A DNA stretch of 64,000 bases. Origin: Neisseria subflava. Its GTDB lineage: Bacteria; Pseudomonadota; Gammaproteobacteria; Burkholderiales; Neisseriaceae. The stretch is from the NCBI RefSeq assembly GCF_003044935.1, contig NZ_POXP01000001.1:62001-126000 (forward strand). The letters run 5' to 3'. Shown in pieces: positions 8,947-19,863 of this stretch (positions are counted from its first letter, which is position 1; every line of letters begins with the position of its first letter). The notes under the pieces were generated by a model. That model saw only the letters and a program-made list of their open reading frames with translations, was not told the origin of the DNA and searched no databases. The translations under genes and the position numbers were made by a program.

Positions 8947-10176
8947 ATGACTGCACAACAAGCCCCTTTGGGCGAAAAAACCATGGCCGTGCTGATGGCG
9001 ATGTTGGTCGCGCTGATGCCGTTTTCTGTCGATGCCTATCTGCCTGCGATTCCCGAAATGGCGAAGTCGCTGGGTTCGGACATTCACCGCATCGAGCAAA
9101 GCCTGAGCTTTTTTATGTTTGGTGTGGCGTTTGGTCAGGTGGTCGGCGGTTCGATTTCGGATATTAAAGGCCGCAAACCTGTCGCCTTGGTGGGCTTGAG
9201 CATTTACTTCGCCGCCGTTATCGGTTTGACGATGGTGAATAATGTCGAGCAGCTGCTGAACTTGCGTGCCGTGCAGGCGTTTGGCGCGGGGATGACCGTG
9301 GTGATTTCCGGCGCGATGGTGCGTGATTATTATTCCGGACGCAAAGCCGCGCAGATGTTTGCCTTAATCGGCATCATTCTGATGATTGTGCCGCTGATGG
9401 CACCGATGATTGGTGCAGGCTTGCAGAATTTGGGCGGCTGGCGCATGATTTTCGGCTTTCTGGCCTGCTATTCGCTGCTGCTTTGGGGTTTGATGTGGTA
9501 TTTCCTGCCCAAGCCGCATCAAAAAGGCAAAATCAGCATGGACGTGTTCGGTGTGGTGGCAGGCAGGTTTAAACGCGTTTTGAGAACGCGTGCCGCGATG
9601 GGCTATTTGTTTTTTCAAGCTTTCAGTTTTGGTTCGATGTTTGCCTTTTTGACCGAATCGTCGTTTGTGTACCAACACCTGTATCATGTTTCACCAAACC
9701 AATATGCTTGGATATTTGCGCTCAATATCATTACCATGATGTCGTTTAACCGCGTTACCGCATGGCGTTTGAAAACCGGTACGCATCCGCAAAACATCCT
9801 CAAATGGGGCATTATCGTCCAATTTGCCGCCAATCTGCTGATGACGGTTTTGATATTGTCGCTGTCTCTGCCGCCTTTGTGGGCTTTGGTGCTGTGCGTG
9901 ATGTTTTCAGTCGGTACGCAAGGTTTGGTCGGAGCGAACACTCAGGCCTGTTTTATGAGCTATTTCAGTGCAGAGGGCGGCAGTGCAAATGCCGTTTTAG
10001 GCGTGTTCCAATCCCTTATCGGCGCATCGGTCGGCATGGCAACGACTTGGCTGCACAATGGTTCCGCCTTGGTGATGGCCGGTATGATGTTGAGCTCGAC
10101 CGTGTGCGGTATCGTGCTGTTGTGGATTTGCTCGCATCAGGCTTGGATGGAAAACGATAAAAAAGAATATGTTTAA
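8947..10176 (+). CDS. Bcr/CflA family multidrug efflux transporter
   Basis: A 409-aa major facilitator protein with 12 predicted membrane helices. The N-terminus MPFSVDAYLPAIPEMAKSLG carries the DxYLPA signature of the Bcr/CflA subfamily. The loop 2-3 motif GSISDIKGRKPVALVGL is MFS motif A, and the VQAFGAGMTVVISGAMVRDY helix corresponds to motif C. These proton-driven pumps export drugs, dipeptides or sulfonamides; the substrate here is unknown. Single gene with its own extended -10 promoter and a terminator after the stop. A repressor gene is not adjacent. Confidence 0.88.
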   Translation: MTAQQAPLGEKTMAVLMAMLVALMPFSVDAYLPAIPEMAKSLGSDIHRIEQSLSFFMFGVAFGQVVGGSISDIKGRKPVALVGLSIYFAAVIGLTMVNNVEQLLNLRAVQAFGAGMTVVISGAMVRDYYSGRKAAQMFALIGIILMIVPLMAPMIGAGLQNLGGWRMIFGFLACYSLLLWGLMWYFLPKPHQKGKISMDVFGVVAGRFKRVLRTRAAMGYLFFQAFSFGSMFAFLTESSFVYQHLYHVSPNQYAWIFALNIITMMSFNRVTAWRLKTGTHPQNILKWGIIVQFAANLLMTVLILSLSLPPLWALVLCVMFSVGTQGLVGANTQACFMSYFSAEGGSANAVLGVFQSLIGASVGMATTWLHNGSALVMAGMMLSSTVCGIVLLWICSHQAWMENDKKEYV

Positions 10177-10181
10177 CCTTC

Positions 10182-10211
10182 AGGCCGTCTGAAAACGGTT
10201 TCAGACGGCCT
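10182..10211 (+). terminator. Uptake-sequence terminator
   Basis: AGGCCGTCTGAAAAC mirrored by GGTTTCAGACGGCCT between the transporter and murI. Confidence 0.8.
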
Positions 10212-10236
10212 CAACACTATATTGAAGAAATTAACC

Positions 10237-11046
10237 ATGAGTACCAGCAAACAACGCCCCATCGGCGTATTCGATTCCGGCGTCGGCGGCTTGACCAACG
10301 TCCGCGCCCTGATGGAACGCCTGCCGATGGAAAACATCATCTATTTCGGCGATACCGCACGCGTTCCCTACGGCACCAAATCCCGCGCTACCATCGAAAC
10401 TTTCGCCATGCAGATTGTCGATTTCCTGCTGGAAAACGATGTCAAAGCACTCGTCATCGCGTGCAACACCATCGCCGCCGTTGCCGGACAAAAAATCCGC
10501 CAAAAAGCAGGCAATATGCCCGTATTGGACGTTATCTCAGCCGGTGCGGAAGCCGCTTTGCAAACCACCAAAAACAACCGAATCGGCATTATCGCGACCA
10601 ATACCACCGTCAACAGCAATGCCTACGCGCGCGCTATCCATTCGAAAAACAACGACACGCTGGTGCGCACACAAGCCGCGCCCCTGCTTGTGCCATTGGT
10701 AGAAGAGGGCTGGCTCGATCACGAAGTCACCCGCCTGACCGTGCGTGAATACCTGAAGCCGCTCTTGGCCGACGACATCGACACGCTGGTGTTGGGTTGT
10801 ACCCATTTCCCACTGCTCAAACCGCTTATCGGCCGCGAAGCGCAAAACGTCACCTTGGTCGATTCCGCCATCACCACCGCCGAAGCCACCGCCAAAGCCT
10901 TAGCGCAAGCAGGTTTGCTGAATACAGAAAACGACAACCCGGATTACCGCTTCTACGTCAGCGACATCCCACTGCGTTTCCGCACCATAGGCGAACGCTT
11001 TTTGGGTAGAAGTATGGAACAGATTGAGATGGTAACATTGGGTTGA
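10237..11046 (+). CDS. murI: Glutamate racemase
   Basis: Makes D-glutamate for peptidoglycan. The 269-aa product opens RPIGVFDSGVGGLT, and the two catalytic cysteines are in ACNTIAA (Cys76) and LGCTHFPLL near residue 188. The acid residues in FGDTARVPYG are conserved. I start at MSTSKQRP (10237), which gives the usual family length; an ATG five codons upstream is possible. The gene stands alone between two uptake-sequence terminators and runs convergent to the maltose operon. Confidence 0.95.
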   Translation: MSTSKQRPIGVFDSGVGGLTNVRALMERLPMENIIYFGDTARVPYGTKSRATIETFAMQIVDFLLENDVKALVIACNTIAAVAGQKIRQKAGNMPVLDVISAGAEAALQTTKNNRIGIIATNTTVNSNAYARAIHSKNNDTLVRTQAAPLLVPLVEEGWLDHEVTRLTVREYLKPLLADDIDTLVLGCTHFPLLKPLIGREAQNVTLVDSAITTAEATAKALAQAGLLNTENDNPDYRFYVSDIPLRFRTIGERFLGRSMEQIEMVTLG

Positions 11047-11057
11047 TGGGTGATATT

Positions 11058-11100
11058 AAAGGCCGTCTGAAAACCTGATTCAGGTTTTCAGACGGCCTTT
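11058..11100. terminator. Bidirectional terminator between murI and pgmB
   Basis: An extended uptake-sequence palindrome: AAAGGCCGTCTGAAAACCTG with its complement, about 20-bp stem. It serves both convergent genes. Confidence 0.88.
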
Positions 11101-11116
11101 TTACTTCCTTAGAATT

Positions 11117-11782
11117 TTATCTGCCCGACTGTTCCCACACGTTTTGCAAGTAGGCGTAGGTCAGCTCGGCGGTGCCGGAGACCAGCTCGATGTCGCTGCC
11201 CAAGTCTTCGGCTTTGCCCACGCCGATGGGCAAGGCACCGGCGGCTTTGATGGCGGCGATGCCGGCGGCGGCGTCTTCGATACCGATGCAGTGGCGGATG
11301 TCCGTGCCCACGCCCTCGGCTGCGGCGAGGAAGATGTCGGGGGCGGGTTTGGAATGCGCGACGGCGGCAGGGTCGGCAATGGCGTCGAAGAAGTGGGTCA
11401 GTCCCATGCGTTCTAGCAGGAAGGGGCCGTTTTTACTGGCGGACGCGAGGGCGATTTTTTTGCCGTTTACTTTCAATGCTTCCAGCAGGGGCAAAATGCC
11501 GGGATACACGTCTTCGGGTTTGACTGCCTGAATCATCTCGACGTAGTTGTTGTTTTTACGGCGGGTCAGTTCGGCGAACTCGGCTTCGCTGACGGTTTTG
11601 CCGCCGTGTGCGAGGATGCGTTTGAGCGAATCGTCGCGCGACACGCCTTTGAGCTGCTCGTTAAACTTGCGGTCAATACTGATGCCCAGTTCTTCGGCGA
11701 GCTTTTTCCATGCGCGGTAGTGGTATTCGGCGGTGTCGGTGATGACGCCGTCGAGGTCAAAGAGCACTGCGGTAAAAGTCAT
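11117..11782 (-). CDS. pgmB: Beta-phosphoglucomutase
   Basis: Converts beta-glucose 1-phosphate, the product of maltose phosphorylase, to glucose 6-phosphate. The 221-aa HAD protein begins [19 protein letters not shown] with the nucleophile Asp and acid/base Asp of the DxD motif, and continues with [12 protein letters not shown], typical of the PGM cap. The later motif [14 protein letters not shown] and [16 protein letters not shown] fit subfamily I beta-PGM. It follows mapA by 12 bp and is the last gene of the operon. Confidence 0.93.
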   Translation of the reverse strand: MTFTAVLFDLDGVITDTAEYHYRAWKKLAEELGISIDRKFNEQLKGVSRDDSLKRILAHGGKTVSEAEFAELTRRKNNNYVEMIQAVKPEDVYPGILPLLEALKVNGKKIALASASKNGPFLLERMGLTHFFDAIADPAAVAHSKPAPDIFLAAAEGVGTDIRHCIGIEDAAAGIAAIKAAGALPIGVGKAEDLGSDIELVSGTAELTYAYLQNVWEQSGR

Positions 11783-11794
11783 TTTGCGCCCTCC

Positions 11795-14053
11795 TTATTT
11801 TTCCAATGCAACGGTGTGGCTGCCGTTGAGCGTGATGTCTTTGCCGTACACCTGCAAATCGAGCGGTTCGCCTTTGAGTAGGGTGAAGACGACGTTTTCT
11901 TTACCGACGGCGACTTTAATCAGACGGCCGCGGTAGTTGATGTGGAAGGCGTAGCCTGTCCACGCATTCGGCAGGAACGGTGCGAAGCTGAGTTTGCCGC
12001 CCCAAGTTTTCATTTGGGCGAAACCTTGGACGATGGCGAGCCACGAGCCGGTCATGGAGGTGATGTGCAGGCCATCTTCGGTGTCGTTGTTGTAGTTGTC
12101 CAAGTCCAGACGGGCGGTGCGCTGGTACATTTCCACGGCTTTTTCTTCTTTGCCCAGTTCGGCGGCGAGAATAGCGTGGATACAAGGCGACAACGAGCTT
12201 TCATGCACGGTCATCGGTTCGTAGAAGTCGAAGTTGCGGCGTTTTTCGTCCATGTTGAAACGGTCGCCGAAGAAGTAGATGCCTTGCAAGACGTCCGCCT
12301 GTTTGATGAAGGGCGAACGCAGGATTTTGTCCCACGACCATTTCTGGTTGAGCGGCAAATCGTCGGGTGAAAGCGCGGACACGGGGCGGATGTCTTTGTC
12401 GAGGAAGCCGTCGTGCTGCACGAATACGCCGAGTTCTCCGTCATGCGGACGGTACATATTCGCGCTGATGTCCGCCCATTTTTCCAACTCGGCGGCGCTC
12501 ACGTTCAAATCCGGACGCGGGTATTTCGCCAGGGCTTCACGGGTGTAATCCAATACCCATGCGGCGAGGGTATTGGTGTACCAGTTGTTGTTGATGTTGT
12601 TTTCGTATTCGTTCGGGCCGGTTACGCCGTGAATCATGTATTTGCCGTTGCGTTTGGAGAAGTGGACACGGTCCGCCCAGAAGCGGGACACTTCGACCAA
12701 GACTTCCAAGCCTTCTTTGGCAAGATAGCTTTCATCGCCGGTGTAGTTGGTGTAGTTGTAGATGGCGTAAGGAATTGCGCCGTTGCGGTGGATTTCCTCG
12801 AAGGTGATTTCCCATTCGTTGTGGCACTCGATGCCCGTAAACGTTACCATCGGATAGAGCGCGCCCGCCAAGCCCTGTTCGCGCGCGTTGTGCTGCGCAT
12901 GCGGCAGTTGGTTGCGGCGGTATTGCAGCAGGTTGCGGGTAACTTCGGGTTCCGCTAGTGCGAGGTAGAGCGGCACGGCGTAGGCTTCGGTGTCCCAATA
13001 GGTCGCGCCGCCGTATTTTTCGCCGGTAAAGCCTTTCGGACCGATGTTCAGGCGCGCGTCTTCGCCGTAGTAGGTGGAGAACAGTTGGAACAGGTTGAAA
13101 CGGATGCCTTGCTGCGCTTCGTCGCTGCCTTCAATGACCACGTCGGCGATTTCCCAACGGTGCAGCCAGCCTACTTTGTGCGCGTCCAGCAAGGTTTCAA
13201 ACGCAACGCCTGCGATTTTTTCCGACAAGGCGTGGCCGGCGGCTTTCACTGCTTCCAAGCCCTGATAATCGCGGCTGGTGGTAATAATCACACGTTTTTC
13301 AAAGGTTTCGGGCGTACCGCCGACTTCGGCTTCGAAAGAATTGGAGACCTGCCAGTCGGTTTGGCTGCCGCCGAGGGCTTTGAAGCTGCCGGCGAAGATT
13401 TGCTCGGCGTTGACGATGAATTGTTCCACGCCGAAGGGATTGGCAACGGTTTGGGTGGCAATGTAGGAGTGGTCGTCTGAAACGCCTTTGTCTAATACCT
13501 GCCAGAATTTTTCTTCGTAGTTGGAGTCTTCGTTTTTCACGTCGGCATCGATGATGGAATCGATGCGGACTTGGTGGGTTTTGCCGTCAACGGATACGGC
13601 TTCCCAGCGGATGAGCGCCAGCTCTTTTTGCGCGACGGACAGGAATTTGCACACATTGAAACGCACGCCGAATACGGTGAACGAGCGGCGCAATACGCCG
13701 TGCTGCATATCGAGTTCGACGGAGAAGCCGGCAACGTCGTTTTTCGCCAAGTCCACCTCTTGTCCATCAACAAAGATTTTGACTTTGCTGAAATTGAGCG
13801 CGTTGATGGCTTTGCCGAAATATTTTGGGTAACCGTTTTTCCACCAGCCGACGCGGGTTTTGTCGGGGAACCACACGCCGGCGATGTAGGTACCCAAGTG
13901 GCTGTCGGAGGAGTAGGTTTCTTCAAAGTTGCCGCGCATACCCATATAGCCGTTGCCCAAGCTGGTCAGGCTCTCTTGCAGCCGTTTGTGTTCTTTTTCC
14001 AGTTTTGCCGAACGCAGCGTCCAAGGGCTGATTTCCATGATTCTTGTGTACAT
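11795..14053 (-). CDS. mapA: Maltose phosphorylase, glycoside hydrolase family 65
   Basis: Cleaves maltose with phosphate into glucose and beta-glucose 1-phosphate. The 752-aa product has the GH65 layout: an N-terminal beta-sandwich ([15 protein letters not shown]), an (alpha/alpha)6 barrel with GPNEYENN, where E482 is the likely general acid, and a C-terminal jelly roll. WDTEAY and the phosphate-binding region are conserved. A GGAGC ribosome site precedes ATG 14053; MEISPW five codons later is an alternative start. It lies between the transporter and pgmB on one strand, as expected of a maltose operon. The gene contains one GTCGTCTGAA site near 13470. Confidence 0.93.
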   Translation of the reverse strand: MYTRIMEISPWTLRSAKLEKEHKRLQESLTSLGNGYMGMRGNFEETYSSDSHLGTYIAGVWFPDKTRVGWWKNGYPKYFGKAINALNFSKVKIFVDGQEVDLAKNDVAGFSVELDMQHGVLRRSFTVFGVRFNVCKFLSVAQKELALIRWEAVSVDGKTHQVRIDSIIDADVKNEDSNYEEKFWQVLDKGVSDDHSYIATQTVANPFGVEQFIVNAEQIFAGSFKALGGSQTDWQVSNSFEAEVGGTPETFEKRVIITTSRDYQGLEAVKAAGHALSEKIAGVAFETLLDAHKVGWLHRWEIADVVIEGSDEAQQGIRFNLFQLFSTYYGEDARLNIGPKGFTGEKYGGATYWDTEAYAVPLYLALAEPEVTRNLLQYRRNQLPHAQHNAREQGLAGALYPMVTFTGIECHNEWEITFEEIHRNGAIPYAIYNYTNYTGDESYLAKEGLEVLVEVSRFWADRVHFSKRNGKYMIHGVTGPNEYENNINNNWYTNTLAAWVLDYTREALAKYPRPDLNVSAAELEKWADISANMYRPHDGELGVFVQHDGFLDKDIRPVSALSPDDLPLNQKWSWDKILRSPFIKQADVLQGIYFFGDRFNMDEKRRNFDFYEPMTVHESSLSPCIHAILAAELGKEEKAVEMYQRTARLDLDNYNNDTEDGLHITSMTGSWLAIVQGFAQMKTWGGKLSFAPFLPNAWTGYAFHINYRGRLIKVAVGKENVVFTLLKGEPLDLQVYGKDITLNGSHTVALEK

Positions 14054-14126
14054 CGTAAAGCTCCTGTTATTAAAATTGTAAGTTCGGCAAAGGTTTCAGA
14101 CGGCCTTTGCCGATGGTATGGATGGA

Positions 14127-15479
14127 TTATTCGCCGTGGGTCTCTTTAATCAGACATACTGAGAAGGCTCCCAGCAGCAAGACTGCGCCTGCAACCAAGA
14201 ACATGGTTGCCTGATGGCTGCCCAGCATAGGGAAGAGGATAAAGCTCAGCAGCGAAGCGACGATTTGAGGCATACAGATAGAGCCGTTAAACAGGCCTAA
14301 ATAAGTACCCATGTGTTTGCCTGAGAGGGCATTGGTCACAATCGTCAAAGGATAGGTAATGATACCGGCCCACGCAATACCGATTAAGGTATAAGACAAC
14401 ACTAGCGCGTATTGATTGCTGATGAAGAAAACGGAGAAGAAACCAAGTGCACCCAAAGCCAAGCAACCGAAATAACCGGCTTTATGGTATTTATTCGGTA
14501 CTTTTGCCAGAATAAACGAGCAGATAACGGCAGCAATGGATTGTACCGCCGCCAAAACGCCGTACCAGTTGCCTGCTTCTTGGTAGCCCACGGAGGAGGC
14601 ATCGGTTGTCTGCCAAACGTTTTCTGCAATCGCGCCTGCCGAGTAAGTCCACATATATTGGAAAGCGAACCAGCAGAAGAATTGCACTAAAGTGACCGTC
14701 CAAAACGCTTTAGGTGCAGTTTTTAAGAGTTCGAACCAGTTGGCTTTTTCCTGATTCGCGGCGACATCGATGCCGTGGTAGCGGGCGTAGGTTTCCGGAT
14801 CATACTCTTTGACTTTGAAGATGGTGAACGCACTGGTAATAATCAGTAAGGCTGCGCCCACATAGAATGCTACGACCACGGTCTGCGGCACGACGCCTTT
14901 TTCGGCCGTGTTCGCCAAACCGATATACGCAAACACAAACGGCAGAATCGCCGCCACAACCGCGCCCGTATTCGCTAAGAAACTTTGAATCCCGTAGGCG
15001 TAGCTTTTCTGCTCCTCGTTGACCATGTCGCCGACCATCATTTTAAACGGCTGCATTGCCATATTGGAGGATACGTCCAACAGCGCAATCATCAGCGCGC
15101 CAAACGACAAAGCCGCCAAAGAAGCGTAGCCAAAACCGAAGCTGCCCGAGTTCGGCATCAGAATCATCACGATGACCGCAATCAGTGTGCCGTAAAGCAG
15201 ATAGGGCAGACGACGACCGCCCAGGCGCGGCATCCAAGTGCGGTCTGAGTAGTAGCCCACAATCGGCTGAACCAACATACCGGCTAGCGGCGGCAGAATG
15301 AAAAACCAGCCCAAATTATGCGGGTCGGCGCCTAAAGTTTGAAAAATTCGGCTCATTTGTGAGCTTTGCAGGGTAAAGGCCGTCTGAACGCCGAGATAGC
15401 CGAAGCTCAGCATCCAAATCGTACTTTTTGCCAGTGACGGCAAACCTTGTTTTGCTGTTTTTTGCGTATTTTCCGACAT
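14127..15479 (-). CDS. MFS sugar transporter, SLC45/GPH-like, probably for maltose
   Basis: A 450-aa protein with 12 membrane helices, beginning MSENTQKTAKQGLPSLAKST. The loop after helix 2 reads VGYYSDRTWMPRLGGRRLPY, the signature of the SLC45-like sugar:cation symporters, and DVSSNMAMQPFKMMVGD is also typical. First gene of the transporter-mapA-pgmB operon, so maltose is the likely substrate. The start is set by AAGGA before ATG 15479; the frame upstream is low-complexity. From memory, the meningococcal operon has a galM epimerase between this gene and mapA; only 73 bp separate them here. Confidence 0.88.
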   Translation of the reverse strand: MSENTQKTAKQGLPSLAKSTIWMLSFGYLGVQTAFTLQSSQMSRIFQTLGADPHNLGWFFILPPLAGMLVQPIVGYYSDRTWMPRLGGRRLPYLLYGTLIAVIVMILMPNSGSFGFGYASLAALSFGALMIALLDVSSNMAMQPFKMMVGDMVNEEQKSYAYGIQSFLANTGAVVAAILPFVFAYIGLANTAEKGVVPQTVVVAFYVGAALLIITSAFTIFKVKEYDPETYARYHGIDVAANQEKANWFELLKTAPKAFWTVTLVQFFCWFAFQYMWTYSAGAIAENVWQTTDASSVGYQEAGNWYGVLAAVQSIAAVICSFILAKVPNKYHKAGYFGCLALGALGFFSVFFISNQYALVLSYTLIGIAWAGIITYPLTIVTNALSGKHMGTYLGLFNGSICMPQIVASLLSFILFPMLGSHQATMFLVAGAVLLLGAFSVCLIKETHGE

Positions 15480-15734
15480 GAGGTAAATCCTTTTTTTAAA
15501 AAGTATTTTTATTGAGAAATCTGAAAGGTTCCTTGGTGTGGTGTTCTCTGTCGTTATTGTTTGTGTGCGTACTTTCAAGGATATAGGTGCATTTTATGAA
15601 GCGCGCCGGATATTGGCAATGCCAGTTCAAGGATAAACTGGCTTAAATCAAATTTTTTGCGGTTTGGCATTGATACCGTCGGGCAATGAGGGTATTGGTT
15701 CGGCTCGGTGTATATTTTGATGCTTATTTCTATT

Positions 15735-15746
15735 TTCAGACGGCAT
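15735..15746 (-). repeat. Single uptake sequence of the AT dialect
   Basis: TTCAGACGGCAT, the complement of ATGCCGTCTGAA, in the divergent gap between the sugar transporter and ettA. Confidence 0.8.
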
Positions 15747-15819
15747 TTGAACAAGCAAGTATTGGGGCAATAGGTTAAAATGGGCCGTCTGAAATTTGTT
15801 TGACGGAAACGAGAAAACT

Positions 15820-17496
<1,677 letters not shown>

Positions 17497-17522
17497 TAGG
17501 AAAATGATAGGAAAATAAGAAG

Positions 17523-17568
17523 AAAACGTCGTCTGAAAACTTGAAAAATGGGTTTCAGACGACGTTTT
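17523..17568 (+). terminator. ettA terminator made of mucosa-dialect uptake sequences
   Basis: AAAACGTCGTCTGAAA and TTTCAGACGACGTTTT form the stem. The core is GTCGTCTGAA, not the GCCGTCTGAA used in nearly all other intergenic pairs of the window. Confidence 0.85.
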
Positions 17569-17647
17569 TGTTAAGCAGGGATTGTTCGGACGTTGCTTGT
17601 CTATCGGGTTGATTCATAATATATAACGCCTGTTGAAACAAGGAATG

Positions 17648-17690
17648 GGTCGTCTGAAAACGTGTGGTGCTTGTTTTCAGACGACCTTTT
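17648..17690 (-). terminator. mtrR terminator made of mucosa-dialect uptake sequences
   Basis: GGGTCGTCTGAAAACG pairs with TTGTTTTCAGACGACC. The right arm is a full AGGTCGTCTGAA on the minus strand. It lies 13 bp past the mtrR stop. Confidence 0.85.
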
Positions 17691-17702
17691 GTGTACGGTC
17701 CG

Positions 17703-18353
<651 letters not shown>

Positions 18354-18371
18354 TTAAGTGGAATGTTGGGG

Positions 18372-18415
18372 ATTATAAAAAATACTTTGTATCCATGCAA
18401 TCATGTATGTATAAT
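18372..18415. promoter_or_regulatory. Overlapping divergent mtrR and mtrC promoters with the MtrR operator
   Basis: For mtrR (minus): TTGCAT at 18395-18400, 17 bp, TATAAT at 18372-18377. For mtrC (plus): TATAAT at 18410-18415 with a weak -35 (TTGTAT) at 18387-18392. The mtrR spacer contains the small inverted repeat ATACAAAGTAT, in the place of the gonococcal 13-bp repeat. CCATGCAATCATGTATG at 18393-18409 closely matches the gonococcal MtrR operator. The operator match is from memory. Confidence 0.75.
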
Positions 18416-18457
18416 GGCACTCGTAATTGAGATTGGCTCTCAAGTATAAAATAAATT

Positions 18458-18469
18458 TTCAGACGACCT
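18458..18469 (-). repeat. Single mucosa-dialect uptake sequence in the mtrC leader
   Basis: TTCAGACGACCT, the complement of AGGTCGTCTGAA, about 36 bp downstream of the predicted mtrC start. Confidence 0.85.
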
Positions 18470-18574
18470 GCTCCGGATATTGAGGCAGGTTATTGTTGTT
18501 TCGGAACCAAAAATCGGCTCTGATGACAAAGTATAGGGTAAAACCTCATAACAATTATATAGATAGGAAAAGTA

Positions 18575-19852
18575 ATGGCTTCTTATGCTTCTAAGGTGAT
18601 GCGCATGGCGGCAATCGCTGCCGCTACTGCGTTGGCTCTTTCAGCGTGTAACAAAGGCACCGATGCGACGCAAGGTGCAAAAGATGGAAAAGGGCAGCAG
18701 GCAGCTGCACAAAAAGAAGCTCCGCCCCCTGTGGTCGGTGTCGTTACCGTCCATCCTGAAACCGTCGCGCTGACGACCGAGCTGCCGGGCCGTTTGGAGT
18801 CGCTGCGTACGGCGGATGTCCGCGCCCAAGTAGGCGGCATCATCCAAAAACGCCTGTTCCAAGAGGGCAGCTATGTCCGCGCCGGGCAGCCGCTTTACCA
18901 AATCGACAGCTCCACCTATGAAGCAAATCTGGAAAGCTCGCGCGCCCAGTTGGCAAGTGCGCAGGCGACCCTTGCCAAAGCCAATGCCGACTTGGCGCGT
19001 TACAAGCCGCTGGTTGCCGCCGATGCCATCAGTAAGCAGGATTACGATGCGGCGGTAACGGCGAAACGCTCTGCCGAAGCAAGCGTCAAAGCGGCTCAGG
19101 CGGCAATTAAATCTGCCGGTATCAATCTGAACAGGGCGCGTATTACCGCGCCGATTTCAGGTTTTATCGGTCAGTCTAAAGTATCCGAAGGTACGCTGTT
19201 GAACGCGGGTGATACGACCGTTCTGGCAACCATCCGCCAAACCAATCCTATGTATGTGAACATCACTCAATCTGCGACCGAAGTAATGAAGCTGCGCCAA
19301 CAGGTTGCCGAGGGCAAATTGTCGGGCGTGGACGGCGCGATTGAAGTGGGCATCAAGTTCGACAACGGCGAAGTTTATCCGCATAAAGGCCGTTTGCTGT
19401 TCTCCGATCCGTCTGTTAACGAAACGACCGGTCAAATTACTTTGCGCGCTGCCATTCCTAATGACAGAAATATCTTGATGCCGGGCTTGTATGTGCGCGT
19501 ATTGATGGAACAAGTTGCTGTGGATAATGCATTTGTAGTGCCGCAACAAGCAGTTACCCGCGGTTCGCAAGATACGGTGATGGTGGTGAATGACAAGAGC
19601 GAAATGGAAGCGCGTGTCGTGACCGTTGCCCAACAGCAAGGTAGCAATTGGGTGATTACAGACGGCCTGAAAGACGGCGACAAAGTGATTGTTGAAGGCA
19701 TCAGCATTGCCGGTATGTCGGGTGCTAAAAAGGTAACGCCGAAAGAATGGACACCGCCTGCAAGCGCTGCGGCAGCAACACCGGCAGTTTCAGACGGCCA
19801 AGCTGCATCCGATGCCAAGCCTGAAGCTAAAGCTGCATCTGAAGCCAAATAA
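18575..19852 (+). CDS. mtrC: MtrC, periplasmic adaptor of the Mtr efflux pump
   Basis: Membrane fusion lipoprotein that links MtrD to MtrE. The 425-aa product has a lipobox ending LALSAC with Cys25, a barrel-sandwich (lipoyl) half motif ELPGRLESLRTADVRAQVGG, a coiled-coil hairpin rich in Ala (residues about 115-190), and the second half ARITAPISGFIGQSKVSEG. The C-terminus has an Ala/Lys/Glu tail that makes it slightly longer than gonococcal MtrC and includes a coding-region uptake sequence read as SDG. An AGGAAAAG site precedes the ATG. First gene of mtrCDE, repressed by the divergent MtrR. Confidence 0.96.
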   Translation: MASYASKVMRMAAIAAATALALSACNKGTDATQGAKDGKGQQAAAQKEAPPPVVGVVTVHPETVALTTELPGRLESLRTADVRAQVGGIIQKRLFQEGSYVRAGQPLYQIDSSTYEANLESSRAQLASAQATLAKANADLARYKPLVAADAISKQDYDAAVTAKRSAEASVKAAQAAIKSAGINLNRARITAPISGFIGQSKVSEGTLLNAGDTTVLATIRQTNPMYVNITQSATEVMKLRQQVAEGKLSGVDGAIEVGIKFDNGEVYPHKGRLLFSDPSVNETTGQITLRAAIPNDRNILMPGLYVRVLMEQVAVDNAFVVPQQAVTRGSQDTVMVVNDKSEMEARVVTVAQQQGSNWVITDGLKDGDKVIVEGISIAGMSGAKKVTPKEWTPPASAAAATPAVSDGQAASDAKPEAKAASEAK

Positions 19853-19863
19853 GGAACGCATGA

